Both the position numbers and the translations under genes were made by a program. From Thermoplasmata archaeon (lineage in GTDB: Archaea > Thermoplasmatota > E2 > JACPAO01 > JAHFTW01), in NCBI GenBank assembly GCA_023269235.1, contig JAHFTW010000011.1, forward strand, positions 1-60,532: a stretch of 60,532 nucleotides of DNA. Direction: 5' to 3'. This document shows, in pieces, positions 23,710-31,484 of this stretch (positions within the stretch are counted from its first letter, which is position 1; each line of letters opens with the position of its first letter). The notes below the pieces were generated by a model that searched no databases, was not told the DNA's origin, and worked only from the letters and a program-made list of their open reading frames with translations.

Positions 23710-25230
23710 ATGGTGTCCCCCCGGCTCACCGGCACCGCGGTCTTGCTGCTGGTCCTGCTGGCAGGCTGCGGCTCCCCGACGATCGAGCCCACCGCCGCCT
23801 CGGTGGCCGTGTCGCCGTCCGACTCCCCGGCCTCGGTCCCCTCGGCCGTCGCCAAGCACATCGTCCCAGCGCTTGGCCTGCAGCCGCTCACCGACGCCGT
23901 GCCCGTGAGCATCGTCGGCCACCGCACGAGCGAGTTCACGGTGGCGCGCGACCCGAGCAACACGAGTCGTCTCCTCGCCGTCGGCATGGACCTCGACTCC
24001 CCCGACGCCACCGTGCAGTGCACCGCGTTCGTCTCCCACGACGGCGGCCGCTCTTGGACCGCCGTGCCAGCGCTCCCGGGCCACACCAGCACGAACGAGG
24101 ACACCGACCCCTGGGTCGCCGTGGACGCCACCGGACGCGCCTACCTCACCTGCACCGAGGCCGGCGTCGGGCTGCTGCTGGGAGAGTCGTCGGACGGCGG
24201 CCTCACCTGGACGGACGCCAAGCCGATCCCCACCGGCGGCATCCCCGCGAAGGACGCCATCGGCGCCTTCGGCGACGGCGAGTTGTACCTGTGCTTCCAG
24301 CAAGGCAAGCTGCAGGTCATGCACTCCACCGACCACGGCGCCAGTTGGACCCAAGTCGGCTTCAAGGACATCCTGGCCGGCTGCAACGGCGTCGTGCAGG
24401 GCCCCGAAGGCAACGTGTACGTCATGTGGCAGGGCGGCGGCGCCATCGAGGCCGACCGCATCCAGCCCCCGCCGCCGGCCTTGGGCGTCGTCGTGACGAA
24501 GGACCACGGCAAGAGCTTCACGAGCACGCAGATCAGCGAGGATCTCGGCACCGCCGCCCCCAACATGGCGGGCGCACCCCAGGCCGCCGCCCCCTCCATC
24601 GCGGTGAGCCCCGTCACCGGGGCCGTCTTCGTCGCGGGGCAGCGCTACCAGAACGCCGAGGTCGCCGGCCCCGTCGCGACCGACTCCACCGCCGACATCG
24701 TGCTCGTGCGCAGCCGCGACGCCTTCGCGTCGTTCGTGCCCCTCCCTCTCCCGACGATTCCGAGCGAGCAGTGCGCCGGCTGCAACCAGGTCCATCCCAC
24801 GCTCGCCGTGGACGACGGTGGCCGCCTCGTCCTCCAGCTCACGCTCTCTTCCTCCGACTCGCTGCACAAGGAGTTCTGGGTCACCGCCTCCGACGACGAA
24901 GGCGACTCCTGGCTCGCCCCCGTGCTCCTCGCCGTCACCGACGCGGACGCCTCCTTCGCCCAGCCCGGCAACGTCCTCCCCGACCCCGCCGGCGTCGCGC
25001 AGGACGTCCAGGACATCGCCGCCAACCCGGCCAACGGCCCGGACGCCGCCAAGGCCCGCGCCACCGCCGCGACCTGGGCCGTCACCCACCGCGACGGCGG
25101 CGAATACTTCGGCATCACCACCACCGGCTCGACCGTCGTGGACCTCTGGGTTCAGCACGGAACGGACGGGAAGAACACCATCACCTCGCGCCTCGTGCGC
25201 ATCCTCGACAACGGAGCCGTGACCCCATGA
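23710..25230 (+). CDS. Secreted lipoprotein with Asp-box (BNR/sialidase-like) repeats
   Basis: A 506-residue lipoprotein. The signal ends LLAGC (cysteine about 20); a Ser/Ala-rich linker follows, then a six-bladed-propeller-type domain carrying several Asp boxes (SHDGGRSW, SSDGGLTW, STDHGASW, SDDEGDSW). Such folds occur in exo-alpha-sialidases and many binding proteins. No catalytic arginine triad is obvious, so an adhesion or binding role is as likely. Its stop overlaps the ATG of a C-terminally anchored surface protein by 4 nt, so the two are made together on the cell surface. Confidence 0.82.
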   Translation: MVSPRLTGTAVLLLVLLAGCGSPTIEPTAASVAVSPSDSPASVPSAVAKHIVPALGLQPLTDAVPVSIVGHRTSEFTVARDPSNTSRLLAVGMDLDSPDATVQCTAFVSHDGGRSWTAVPALPGHTSTNEDTDPWVAVDATGRAYLTCTEAGVGLLLGESSDGGLTWTDAKPIPTGGIPAKDAIGAFGDGELYLCFQQGKLQVMHSTDHGASWTQVGFKDILAGCNGVVQGPEGNVYVMWQGGGAIEADRIQPPPPALGVVVTKDHGKSFTSTQISEDLGTAAPNMAGAPQAAAPSIAVSPVTGAVFVAGQRYQNAEVAGPVATDSTADIVLVRSRDAFASFVPLPLPTIPSEQCAGCNQVHPTLAVDDGGRLVLQLTLSSSDSLHKEFWVTASDDEGDSWLAPVLLAVTDADASFAQPGNVLPDPAGVAQDVQDIAANPANGPDAAKARATAATWAVTHRDGGEYFGITTTGSTVVDLWVQHGTDGKNTITSRLVRILDNGAVTP

Positions 25231-26330
25231 AGACCCCCGCCCGCCTGCTGACCATCGCCCTCCTCGCCGCCCTCGTCAGTCCCGCCGCCCACGCCGGGTC
25301 GCTCGCCGACCCCGAGATCGTGGACGACAACGACGAGGTCGCGGTCAGCGGTCCCCTTGGCCCCATCTGCTCCGGAGGCCCCGCCGGCGGCTGCCCCGGG
25401 TTCGACTTCATGTGGCGCGACACCGACATCAACTCCGCCTTCGTGAACGAGACGGCCGACAGCCTCACCTTCACGCTGGAGATGAAGTTCAGCCCCTCCT
25501 TCGGCGCCGGCAGCGGCGGTTTCTTCATCGGCCCCTCCGCGATGGACGACACTTGCAGCTACGTGGTCAACTTCCTCGTGCGCGGCGTTGCCTACACGGC
25601 CTCCGCCGCCGTGGCCGCGGACGGCACCCCGACGGTGGGCGGCGTCGCGACCGTCGCCGAGACGCACGACGGCAACCAGATGACCTGGACCGTCCCGAAG
25701 GCCGCCGTCGGCGCGCAATCGGGCGACGTCGTCTCCGGCCTCTACGTGACCGCCCACTGCGAGACGGAGCTCGGCCTCATCCTCGACGACCGCGCCCCCG
25801 ACGCCAACACCGGCCGCGACTACCTCGTGGGTGGCGCCTCCGTCTCCGCGAAGCCGGTCTTCGTCACCCTCACGAACGCCACGGCCTCCGTCGCCTACAA
25901 GGCCACCGCGCCCACGAGCGGCGTCACCCAATACAACTGGACGAAGGGCCCTGCCACCGGAACGCTCGCCTTCAAGGCGGTCGTCGGCGCCGGCATGCTC
26001 AACCTCACCGTGCTCGACGCCAAGAACGCCACCGTGTACCAGAAGATGATCATGGGCAACAGCACGACGGCCGCCAGCTTCTCCGGCAAGGCCGCTGGCG
26101 CCTGGCGCATCGTGGTCGCGGCGACCGGCTTCAAGGGCAACCTGACCCTGGCCATCGCTTCCTCGACCCCAGCACCCAACGGTTCGGGCACCGGCGCCTC
26201 GTCCGCGACCGGTTCCGCCAACGACAGCGGCTCGGCGACCACTTCGAAGAAGGGCACCCCGGCCCCCTTCGTGCCCATCGCCTTGGTCGCCCTCGCGGCC
26301 ATGGCGCTCCTGCGCCGCCGCCTCGTCTAA
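25227..26330 (+). CDS. Surface protein with signal peptide and C-terminal TP-x4-P membrane anchor
   Basis: A 367-residue protein with a signal peptide (residues 1-23, PAAHA cleavage-like) and a beta-rich ectodomain of about 290 residues with paired cysteines (CSGG, GGCPG, DDTCSY, AHCETE). A Gly/Ser/Thr/Ala linker follows, then KKGTPAPFVPIALVALAAMA and a closing RRR. The tail resembles a sorting signal: a motif before a membrane helix and an arginine cluster. The same motif ends two other exported proteins in the window (26751 and 43993). It overlaps the upstream lipoprotein by 4 nt, so the two may work together. No enzyme motif seen. Confidence 0.78.
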   Translation: MKTPARLLTIALLAALVSPAAHAGSLADPEIVDDNDEVAVSGPLGPICSGGPAGGCPGFDFMWRDTDINSAFVNETADSLTFTLEMKFSPSFGAGSGGFFIGPSAMDDTCSYVVNFLVRGVAYTASAAVAADGTPTVGGVATVAETHDGNQMTWTVPKAAVGAQSGDVVSGLYVTAHCETELGLILDDRAPDANTGRDYLVGGASVSAKPVFVTLTNATASVAYKATAPTSGVTQYNWTKGPATGTLAFKAVVGAGMLNLTVLDAKNATVYQKMIMGNSTTAASFSGKAAGAWRIVVAATGFKGNLTLAIASSTPAPNGSGTGASSATGSANDSGSATTSKKGTPAPFVPIALVALAAMALLRRRLV

Positions 26331-26388
26331 GCCCCTTTCGCGGCAAGGCTTATCCCCGCCGGGAACGAAACACGGGGGTTGGTGACCT

Positions 26389-26712
26389 ATGTCCCCAACA
26401 CTGCGTCAGCGTTTTGCATCGCAGGAAATCGTCCAGGATGTTCGTGAGAGCGCGCACCGGGCAGGCGTGAGCCTGTCGGCCTTGTGGCGCCGCGACGCCG
26501 AGGCCATCCGGGCGCGTGCCGTACGCGCCGAGGAGAAGGCGTTGCACGTCGCCAGCCGGGCTTGGCACGCGGCCAAGCCCAAGGTCGTCCACTTGGAGCG
26601 TCGCATCCAGGACATCGCGGACCACGCCTACAAGGGCGCCAAGCCGCGCGTCGTCCAACTTCGGCACCGGGTCCTGGCGCGTCTGCATCGAGGCCAGCAG
26701 GCGGCCGCGTAG
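26389..26712 (+). CDS. Small basic protein with a 16-residue repeat
   Basis: A 107-residue, highly basic, probably all-helical protein. Residues 58-73 (AWHAAKPKVVHLERRI) and 80-95 (AYKGAKPRVVQLRHRV) are clear copies of one another, spaced 22 residues. The N-terminal half is rich in Arg and Ala with an acidic/basic pattern. Strong positive charge suggests nucleic-acid or membrane-surface binding, but no known family fits. It is preceded by gcttatcc (about 26348-26355) and a ggtgac before the ATG. It converges on the gene at 26751. Confidence 0.65.
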   Translation: MSPTLRQRFASQEIVQDVRESAHRAGVSLSALWRRDAEAIRARAVRAEEKALHVASRAWHAAKPKVVHLERRIQDIADHAYKGAKPRVVQLRHRVLARLHRGQQAAA

Positions 26713-26750
26713 CCCGGGCCGCGTTCCTCTGCCGCGGACTCTTCCTGGCT

Positions 26751-27956
26751 CTAGGCTGCCTTCAGGCGGCGGCGTAGGGCCACGAGGCCAATCAGCACGA
26801 GCCCGACGGCCGGCGCGAGCGCTGACGGGGTGGATTTTGCGGTCGTCGAAGCAGCGGACCCCGACGAAGACGCGGCACCGGAGGTGCGGGTCGTCGCCCC
26901 GGCACTCGATGCGGTGGACGGATTGGAGGACGTGGTGGCCGGGACCGCCGTACTGGGGGTCTCGAGGATGCGCAAGGCGATGGACCCACGGAACCCAGTG
27001 AGGTTCAGGCGGATGGTCCAGGGTCCTAAGCGGGCCGCATCGAGAGCGTCGGTGAGGTTGCCCGTGGCGGAAAACGTGCGCGTCAACAGGACCGTCCCGT
27101 TCCCGACGATCTGGATGGCGGCCGTGCCGTTGGCCACCTGCACCGCGAGCCGGAGCTGCGGGTCGACGAGCGTGTCGGTCCAGTTGTACACGTGGACCCC
27201 GGTGACGAGGGTCGCCTCGGTCCGGTTGATCGACGCCGGCCCAGTCGGAAGGACGTGGAAGGCTGTCGCGCCAGTCAGGGCGGCGGCCCCGCCGGCGGAG
27301 GCGACGGGAAGCTCGATGTAGGAGCGGCCGCGGGCCTCGTAGGTGGACAGGAAGATGTTGTTGCCCACGAGGGCCGTCCCCGAGAGAATCCACTCCAGGG
27401 TTGCGCCGGCCGGAACCACCGCCTTGCTGACGGCGAAACTCCACGAGATGGGGTCGTAGGTCGTGCCAAGTTGCGGGGCGTTGCTGTTCTTGGGGGACAT
27501 GATGTGCTGCTTGGCCGCAGCTGAACCGAGGCTTTTGCCGTCGGCTTGCAAGCTGGTGCCGATGTTCGCGACCCCCCCACTGTACGCGCCGCCGCCAATG
27601 TAGGCCTGCACGTTGACGGTGCCGTCGAGCACGAGCGATTGGGTCAAGGCCGGCGTCAGCGGGATGTGGACTTCAAAGGCCTGGTTGGCGACGGGGTCAA
27701 CTCCCAAACCCAGCACCGGGTCGGTGAACGCGCTGGGCCCGAACACGTAGTAGGGGGAGGGCGCTCCGTCGTCGAGAAGCGTGTTCATCCAGACGGAGAG
27801 GTCGTCGACCGAGGTGTGGGCGTACACTTTCGTGGCGGCGGCCGTGAACGCGGGCGCTGGGGTCGTCTGGCCCTGGACGGGAACCACGTTGAAGAGGAGG
27901 GAAGCCAGCAGGACGCCGGAGAAGGCAAGGCGGAAAGCAGGCCGCGCGCGCGACAT
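26751..27956 (-). CDS. Surface protein with signal peptide and C-terminal TP-x4-P membrane anchor
   Basis: A 401-residue exported protein. The signal peptide covers residues 1-30 (SGVLLASLLFNVVPVQG). A beta-rich ectodomain of about 310 residues with several N-glycosylation-like NxT/S sites is followed by a Ser/Thr/Ala-rich linker. The tail is KSTPSALAPAVGLVLIGLVA with RRR at the end, the same plan as at 25227 and 43993. No enzyme motif is visible. The ATG at 27956 is chosen over the longer frame because it gives a clean signal peptide; a weak TATA-like cataggc lies about 31 bp upstream. Confidence 0.75.
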   Translation of the reverse strand: MSRARPAFRLAFSGVLLASLLFNVVPVQGQTTPAPAFTAAATKVYAHTSVDDLSVWMNTLLDDGAPSPYYVFGPSAFTDPVLGLGVDPVANQAFEVHIPLTPALTQSLVLDGTVNVQAYIGGGAYSGGVANIGTSLQADGKSLGSAAAKQHIMSPKNSNAPQLGTTYDPISWSFAVSKAVVPAGATLEWILSGTALVGNNIFLSTYEARGRSYIELPVASAGGAAALTGATAFHVLPTGPASINRTEATLVTGVHVYNWTDTLVDPQLRLAVQVANGTAAIQIVGNGTVLLTRTFSATGNLTDALDAARLGPWTIRLNLTGFRGSIALRILETPSTAVPATTSSNPSTASSAGATTRTSGAASSSGSAASTTAKSTPSALAPAVGLVLIGLVALRRRLKAA

Positions 27957-28038
27957 GCACTGGCCAGCCGGCGGGCCGCCTATGACGTTTTCCCTAGCAC
28001 CCCCGGCTCCTGCGCCCCGCACAGGATGCCCTTGGCAG

Positions 28039-28112
28039 CGGGCCTAGAGGGATTCGAACCCTCGTCGTCGGATTCGAAGTCCGACAGTATATCCAAGCTA
28101 GCCCATAGGCCC
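28039..28112 (-). tRNA. tRNA-Arg (anticodon UCG)
   Basis: A 74-nt cloverleaf on the minus strand. The acceptor stem GGGCCTA/TAGGCCC has G as discriminator. The anticodon stem is TCGGA/TCCGA with loop CTTCGAA, so the anticodon is TCG, read as Arg (CGA). The T arm is GAGGG/CCCTC with loop TTCGAAT. No intron and no encoded CCA. Odd: the D stem is weak; of the four pairs between GGCT and TACT only one Watson-Crick and one G-U form, while related archaeal tRNA-Arg genes usually pair fully here. The D loop is otherwise standard (AG..GG). A T-rich cccttttgag near 28141 could be its promoter. Confidence 0.88.
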
Positions 28113-28168
28113 GTGGGCAGCCCACCGGCCACCGGCTCAAAAGGGGAGCGGGCCAAGGGCGCAGTTCC

Positions 28169-29008
28169 TTAGGCCCCGTACAGCCGTTCCGGCCACTCCT
28201 GGCCGATGCTCCACGCCTGGCGCTCGGCCATCTCGCCGTTGGCGAGCATCCCTTTGACGCGTTTGGGGACGGTGTCGCAGGGCATCACGACGTTGGGCCG
28301 CGTGGGTTCGTCGATATAGTCGGTCTCCAAGACGAAGCGGCCCTCCGGCGATTTCTGGAGGGCGGGGCGGAGGTTGCTGCGGCCGCAGATGATGCTGGGC
28401 AGCAGGCCGTGCGCCTCCCCCTCGGCGACGAGGGGGCCGCAGTAGTGCTTGATGACGCGCTCGCGCCGAAGTCCGGCCTGGTCCGCCATCGCGGCGAACT
28501 CCGCCATCGTCGCCGCCTCGGCGTGCTCCGTGTGCAGCATGATGGGGACGCCGGCGTCCTTGGCGAGGCCCATTCCGTAGGAGAGGAGATCATTGTGGCG
28601 AGCCTGCACCTCAGCGGGGACGTCGAAGTGGGCGCGCCCGACCTCGCCGATGCAGTGCGCGAGTCCGCCCTCGCAGAGCCTTGCTGCCACGTCGTAGCAG
28701 CCGCGCGCGAACGCCATGGCCGCGTCCCATCCCTGCGTCTCGGCAATGCGCATGGGCTCCAACGGGTAGGGGCCGACCGCGCTCCAGACCCGGCAGTCCG
28801 TCTCCTTGCGGATGCGTTCCGAGAACGCGAGGTGGTCGCGGCAGGACTGCTCGAACGCCGCCACCGTGGTGGGGTACGAGGGAAGGCGGACGTGCGCGAT
28901 GCTGGTGCCGCCGGCTGCCATGAACTCCCGCACCGCGCCCAATCCCTTCCAGCCGTCGGGCTTGCAGTGGAAGTGGTTGTCGTGGATGGGGACGGCGAGC
29001 GTCGTCAT
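28169..29008 (-). CDS. TatD-like metal-dependent hydrolase (TIM-barrel amidohydrolase)
   Basis: A 279-residue TIM-barrel hydrolase. The first metal motif is in IHDNHFHCK (HxH), later metal ligands are suggested by HCIGEVGRAHFD and MLHTEHAEA, and the C-terminal aspartate is in LETDYID. This matches the archaeal TatD-related group (COG1099). TatD proteins are nucleases or deoxyribonuclease-like hydrolases, but family members vary and the substrate here is unknown. Its ATG overlaps the stop of the AhpD-like gene by 4 nt, so it is part of the same operon. Confidence 0.85.
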   Translation of the reverse strand: MTTLAVPIHDNHFHCKPDGWKGLGAVREFMAAGGTSIAHVRLPSYPTTVAAFEQSCRDHLAFSERIRKETDCRVWSAVGPYPLEPMRIAETQGWDAAMAFARGCYDVAARLCEGGLAHCIGEVGRAHFDVPAEVQARHNDLLSYGMGLAKDAGVPIMLHTEHAEAATMAEFAAMADQAGLRRERVIKHYCGPLVAEGEAHGLLPSIICGRSNLRPALQKSPEGRFVLETDYIDEPTRPNVVMPCDTVPKRVKGMLANGEMAERQAWSIGQEWPERLYGA

Positions 29009-29643
29009 GGGGTCAGGCGTTTGGCCGGGGACTTCGGGGCTGCCTTGGACGGTGCGGCCGGTTTGGCGGCCGTCGGAGCGGGAGACGTGGCCGTCGGGGC
29101 GGCGGGTGCCGGAGCAGGCGTTGGCGCGGCCGCCTCGGCCTTCTTCGCCTTGGGTTTCGGCTGCCCGAGCGTCAAGGTCGCGGTGGAGCGGTGCTCGTCC
29201 ACGTTCTGGACCAGCTCCTGCTGCGCCGCCTGGAGGCCGGGCGTCGCGGAAGCGGCCTTGCCTTTGGCCTCCTGCTCGTCGTAGAGATCTTGCACGACCT
29301 CCCAGACGGTGCGGATGTGGGGGATCGTGATGCTGCCGCCGATGACGAGGGCGACGTTGAGCGCGTCCAGCAGCTCGGCCTTCTTCCAGCCGACCTCGAC
29401 GCACCGGTCGCAGTGGTAGGCGATGCAGTCGTTGCAGCGCAGCACCGTGCTCGCGACGAGGCCCAGGAGCTCCTTCGTCTTCTCGTCGAGGCCGCCTTCC
29501 TTCGTGAGGTCGCGGTAAGCGGCGGAGTCGAGCGCGAAGAAGCGCTTGAGGTCGCGGTGGTCCTCCTTGAGAAGGTTGTCCGTCTTGCGGCGCCGGCTGG
29601 CGCGGAACTCGTGCAGGTCCATCCGGTCGGGCTGCTCGCTCAT
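29005..29643 (-). CDS. AhpD/carboxymuconolactone-decarboxylase-like protein with Ala/Pro/Lys tail
   Basis: A 212-residue protein. The N-terminal half (to about residue 125) is an AhpD-like/CMD domain: LLGLVASTVLRCNDCIAYHC carries the CxxC redox pair and nearby histidine. The remaining roughly 85 residues are a low-complexity Ala/Pro/Lys tail with no fold. AhpD-type proteins reduce a peroxiredoxin partner, and two peroxiredoxin genes lie just upstream on the same strand. The tail resembles those on the 1022 and 45760 products. It overlaps the TatD-like gene by 4 nt. Confidence 0.88.
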   Translation of the reverse strand: MSEQPDRMDLHEFRASRRRKTDNLLKEDHRDLKRFFALDSAAYRDLTKEGGLDEKTKELLGLVASTVLRCNDCIAYHCDRCVEVGWKKAELLDALNVALVIGGSITIPHIRTVWEVVQDLYDEQEAKGKAASATPGLQAAQQELVQNVDEHRSTATLTLGQPKPKAKKAEAAAPTPAPAPAAPTATSPAPTAAKPAAPSKAAPKSPAKRLTP

Positions 29644-29685
29644 GCGAAGGCGACCGGGGAGGTCCTTGATGGCGTTTGCGCCACC

Positions 29686-30186
29686 CTAGGGGGCGACGGC
29701 GGAGAGGACCTCGAGGTCCTTGAGGACCTGCTTGGCATGGCCGATGGGGTTGACGTGCTTGTACACGCGCCGCACGATGCCGGAGCCGTCGATGACGAAC
29801 GTGCAGCGGCGCACGCCCATCGCGTTGCGGCCGAGCAGCGTCGTCCACCAGGCGTCGTAGAGGTCGTGCACGCGGCCGTCGGGGTCGGCGAGGAGGGGGA
29901 ACTGGAGGCCGTGACGGTCGCGGAAGTCGCAGTGGCTCTCGGAGGAGTCGAGGCTGACGCCGACGACGAGGGCGCCGTGCCCGGCCAGGGCGTCGAACTC
30001 GTCGCGGAAGGACTTCGCCTGGATGGTGCAGCCCGCGGTGCGGTCACGGGGATAGAAGTAGAGCACGACCGAGCGTCCGAAGAACGAGGAGAGGCGGACG
30101 TCCTTGCCGTCGGCGTCCTTGAGGACGAAGTCGGGTGCCGCATCGCCTTCCCGGAGCACGACCTCGCATGGCGCGTTGTCTGCCAT
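29686..30186 (-). CDS. bcp: Peroxiredoxin, Bcp/PrxQ type
   Basis: A 166-residue peroxiredoxin. It has APDFVLKDADGKDVRLSSFF, then YFYPRDRTAGCTIQAKSFRD with the peroxidatic cysteine in TAGCT (usual motif TPGCT; Pro is replaced by Ala), followed by VVGVSLDSSESHCDFRDRHG and a C-terminal thioredoxin-fold region. It reduces peroxides with a thiol donor; the CMD/AhpD-like neighbour is a candidate donor. The Pro-to-Ala change beside the active cysteine is unusual. A second Bcp-type gene lies 489 bp upstream on the same strand. Confidence 0.92.
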   Translation of the reverse strand: MADNAPCEVVLREGDAAPDFVLKDADGKDVRLSSFFGRSVVLYFYPRDRTAGCTIQAKSFRDEFDALAGHGALVVGVSLDSSESHCDFRDRHGLQFPLLADPDGRVHDLYDAWWTTLLGRNAMGVRRCTFVIDGSGIVRRVYKHVNPIGHAKQVLKDLEVLSAVAP

Positions 30187-30204
30187 AGCCTTTGGGTCGG
30201 GGGT

Positions 30205-30633
30205 CTACACGACGGGAAGCTGGAGCTCCTGCTGGAGGATGCCCTCGATGGGGTCCATGAGGTGGACCTGCAGCATCGGCCCGGCGGGGCGTAGCCCCTG
30301 GCGCTGCACCCAGAGCCGCAGCGCATGGCGCGACGCCTCAAGCTCGGCCTCTTCTCCTTCGAAGTCGAGCACGGCGTACTGGCCGGCAGGAAGGCCCTCC
30401 ACCTTGCACACTTCGTCCCCGTCGAAGCCGGCGTACGTCTGCACGAGGGCGTCCACGACATGATCGCCTTGCGGGTCGTCGAGCCAGCGCACGATGCTAG
30501 GGCCGCCGACGAGCTCGTTGAGAATCATGTGGCGGTAGAGCGGCCGCCGCGTCGCGTCGATGCGTGACGGGTCGCCGCGGTGCGGGACGACGCAGACCCA
30601 GCGCTCCTTCAACGCGGCGAGGCGGGGCTCCAC
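30205..30633 (-). CDS. GyrI-like small-molecule-binding protein
   Basis: A 142-residue protein. MEPRLAALKERWVCVVPHRG starts a GyrI-like fold (beta strand with PHRGDP); the second half GDEVCKVEGLPAGQYAVLDF is the paired repeat, and the C-terminus ends in HLMDPIEGIL. GyrI-like domains bind hydrophobic ligands or inhibit gyrase. No DNA-binding domain is attached. The start is GTG 30633, the last start codon before the upstream peroxiredoxin gene ends. It lies between two peroxiredoxin genes on the same strand, so a role in stress response is plausible. Confidence 0.68.
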   Translation of the reverse strand: MEPRLAALKERWVCVVPHRGDPSRIDATRRPLYRHMILNELVGGPSIVRWLDDPQGDHVVDALVQTYAGFDGDEVCKVEGLPAGQYAVLDFEGEEAELEASRHALRLWVQRQGLRPAGPMLQVHLMDPIEGILQQELQLPVV

Positions 30634-30674
30634 GGGCTGCGCGACGGCCTGGGGGCCTTGAGGCTGACGACGGC

Positions 30675-31136
30675 CTACTTCAGCTCGGCCCAGGCGGCCA
30701 GGATGTCCTCGGCGTGCGTCGCGGACTTGACCTTCCCGAAGTGCTTGAGGACCTTGCCGTCGGCGCCGACTAGGAAGGTCTCGCGGCTGACACCCATGTA
30801 CTTGCGGCCGTACATGTTTTTCTCCTTCCACACGCCGAGCTTCTCGAGGCCCTTCTGGTCCGTGGAGAGGAGCGTGAAGGGCAGATCGAATTTGGCGATG
30901 AACTTCTGGTGCTTGACGGCGGCGTCGGGGGAGATGCCGTAGACGGCCAGGCCGGCTTTCTTCAGCGCGGCGTGGTTGTCGCGCAGGTTGCACGCCTCGA
31001 CGGTGCAGGTCGGGGTGTCGTCCTCGGGGTAGACGTAGAGGACGAAGGGCGCCTTCAGGTCCGCCAGCTTGAGGGCTTTGCCGGCGTGGTCCTTGACGGC
31101 CAGGGCAGGGAGCTTCTTGCCTTCCATGCTGTCCAT
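30675..31136 (-). CDS. bcp: Peroxiredoxin, Bcp/PrxQ type (second copy)
   Basis: A 153-residue peroxiredoxin. The N-terminal KKLPALAVKDHAGKALKLAD is followed by YVYPEDDTPTCTVEACNLRD, with the peroxidatic cysteine in TPTCT (Gly replaced by Thr) and a second cysteine in EACN, five residues on, the resolving position known for PrxQ proteins. It probably uses thioredoxin or the AhpD-like protein as reductant. I place the start at ATG 31136; GTG 31157 or ATG 31127 are alternatives. This copy and the 29686 copy differ strongly, so they are not a recent duplication. Confidence 0.92.
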   Translation of the reverse strand: MDSMEGKKLPALAVKDHAGKALKLADLKAPFVLYVYPEDDTPTCTVEACNLRDNHAALKKAGLAVYGISPDAAVKHQKFIAKFDLPFTLLSTDQKGLEKLGVWKEKNMYGRKYMGVSRETFLVGADGKVLKHFGKVKSATHAEDILAAWAELK

Positions 31137-31161
31137 GGCGGACGGCAGCGCTCGCACGGTT

Positions 31162-31434
31162 TCAAGGTTGGCGTGCGGGTGAACCAGGACGAACTTTGTA
31201 GTAGAGGACCAGCCCCCACACCAGCAAGTTCACCGTCCACGACGTGGCGAGAAGCCACTGCTGCGCATGAACGGCGTACGGCAGCGCCAACGCCGAGGAG
31301 AGAATGACGAGGACGAGGAATCCGAGCGACAGGTCGTCGGCTCGTTTCGTGCGCACGGTCCTGACGAGCTGCGGCATGAGGCAGAGGATGAAGCCGACGG
31401 AGCCCGCCGACACCAGCCAGTCCCAGACGTCCAC
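31162..31434 (-). CDS. SemiSWEET-like PQ-loop transporter
   Basis: A 90-residue protein with three hydrophobic helices and the PQ-loop motif LMPQLVRTVRTKRADDLSLG. Bacterial and archaeal SemiSWEETs work as dimers of such three-helix units and carry sugars or other small solutes. The start is ATG 31434, about 27 bp after a palindromic CTTAAG shared with the divergent TMEM175-like gene. Confidence 0.8.
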   Translation of the reverse strand: MDVWDWLVSAGSVGFILCLMPQLVRTVRTKRADDLSLGFLVLVILSSALALPYAVHAQQWLLATSWTVNLLVWGLVLYYKVRPGSPARQP

Positions 31435-31457
31435 GCCCGTTCGACCGCCCCGGCCCT

Positions 31458-31463
31458 CTTAAG
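31458..31463. promoter_or_regulatory. Shared palindromic TATA box (cttaag) for divergent genes
   Basis: A single cttaag is centred about 27 bp before ATG 31434 (minus) and about 25 bp before GTG 31485 (plus). No other AT-rich box lies in the 50-bp gap, so the two leaderless genes probably use the same core element in opposite directions. Confidence 0.55.
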
Positions 31464-31484
31464 TCCCGGCCCAATTCAGCGGCC

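Noticed and set aside
27546-28172. A plus-strand 208-codon frame across the tRNA gene
   Set aside because: It crosses the tRNA and the antisense of the 26751 surface protein; no domain and no promoter.
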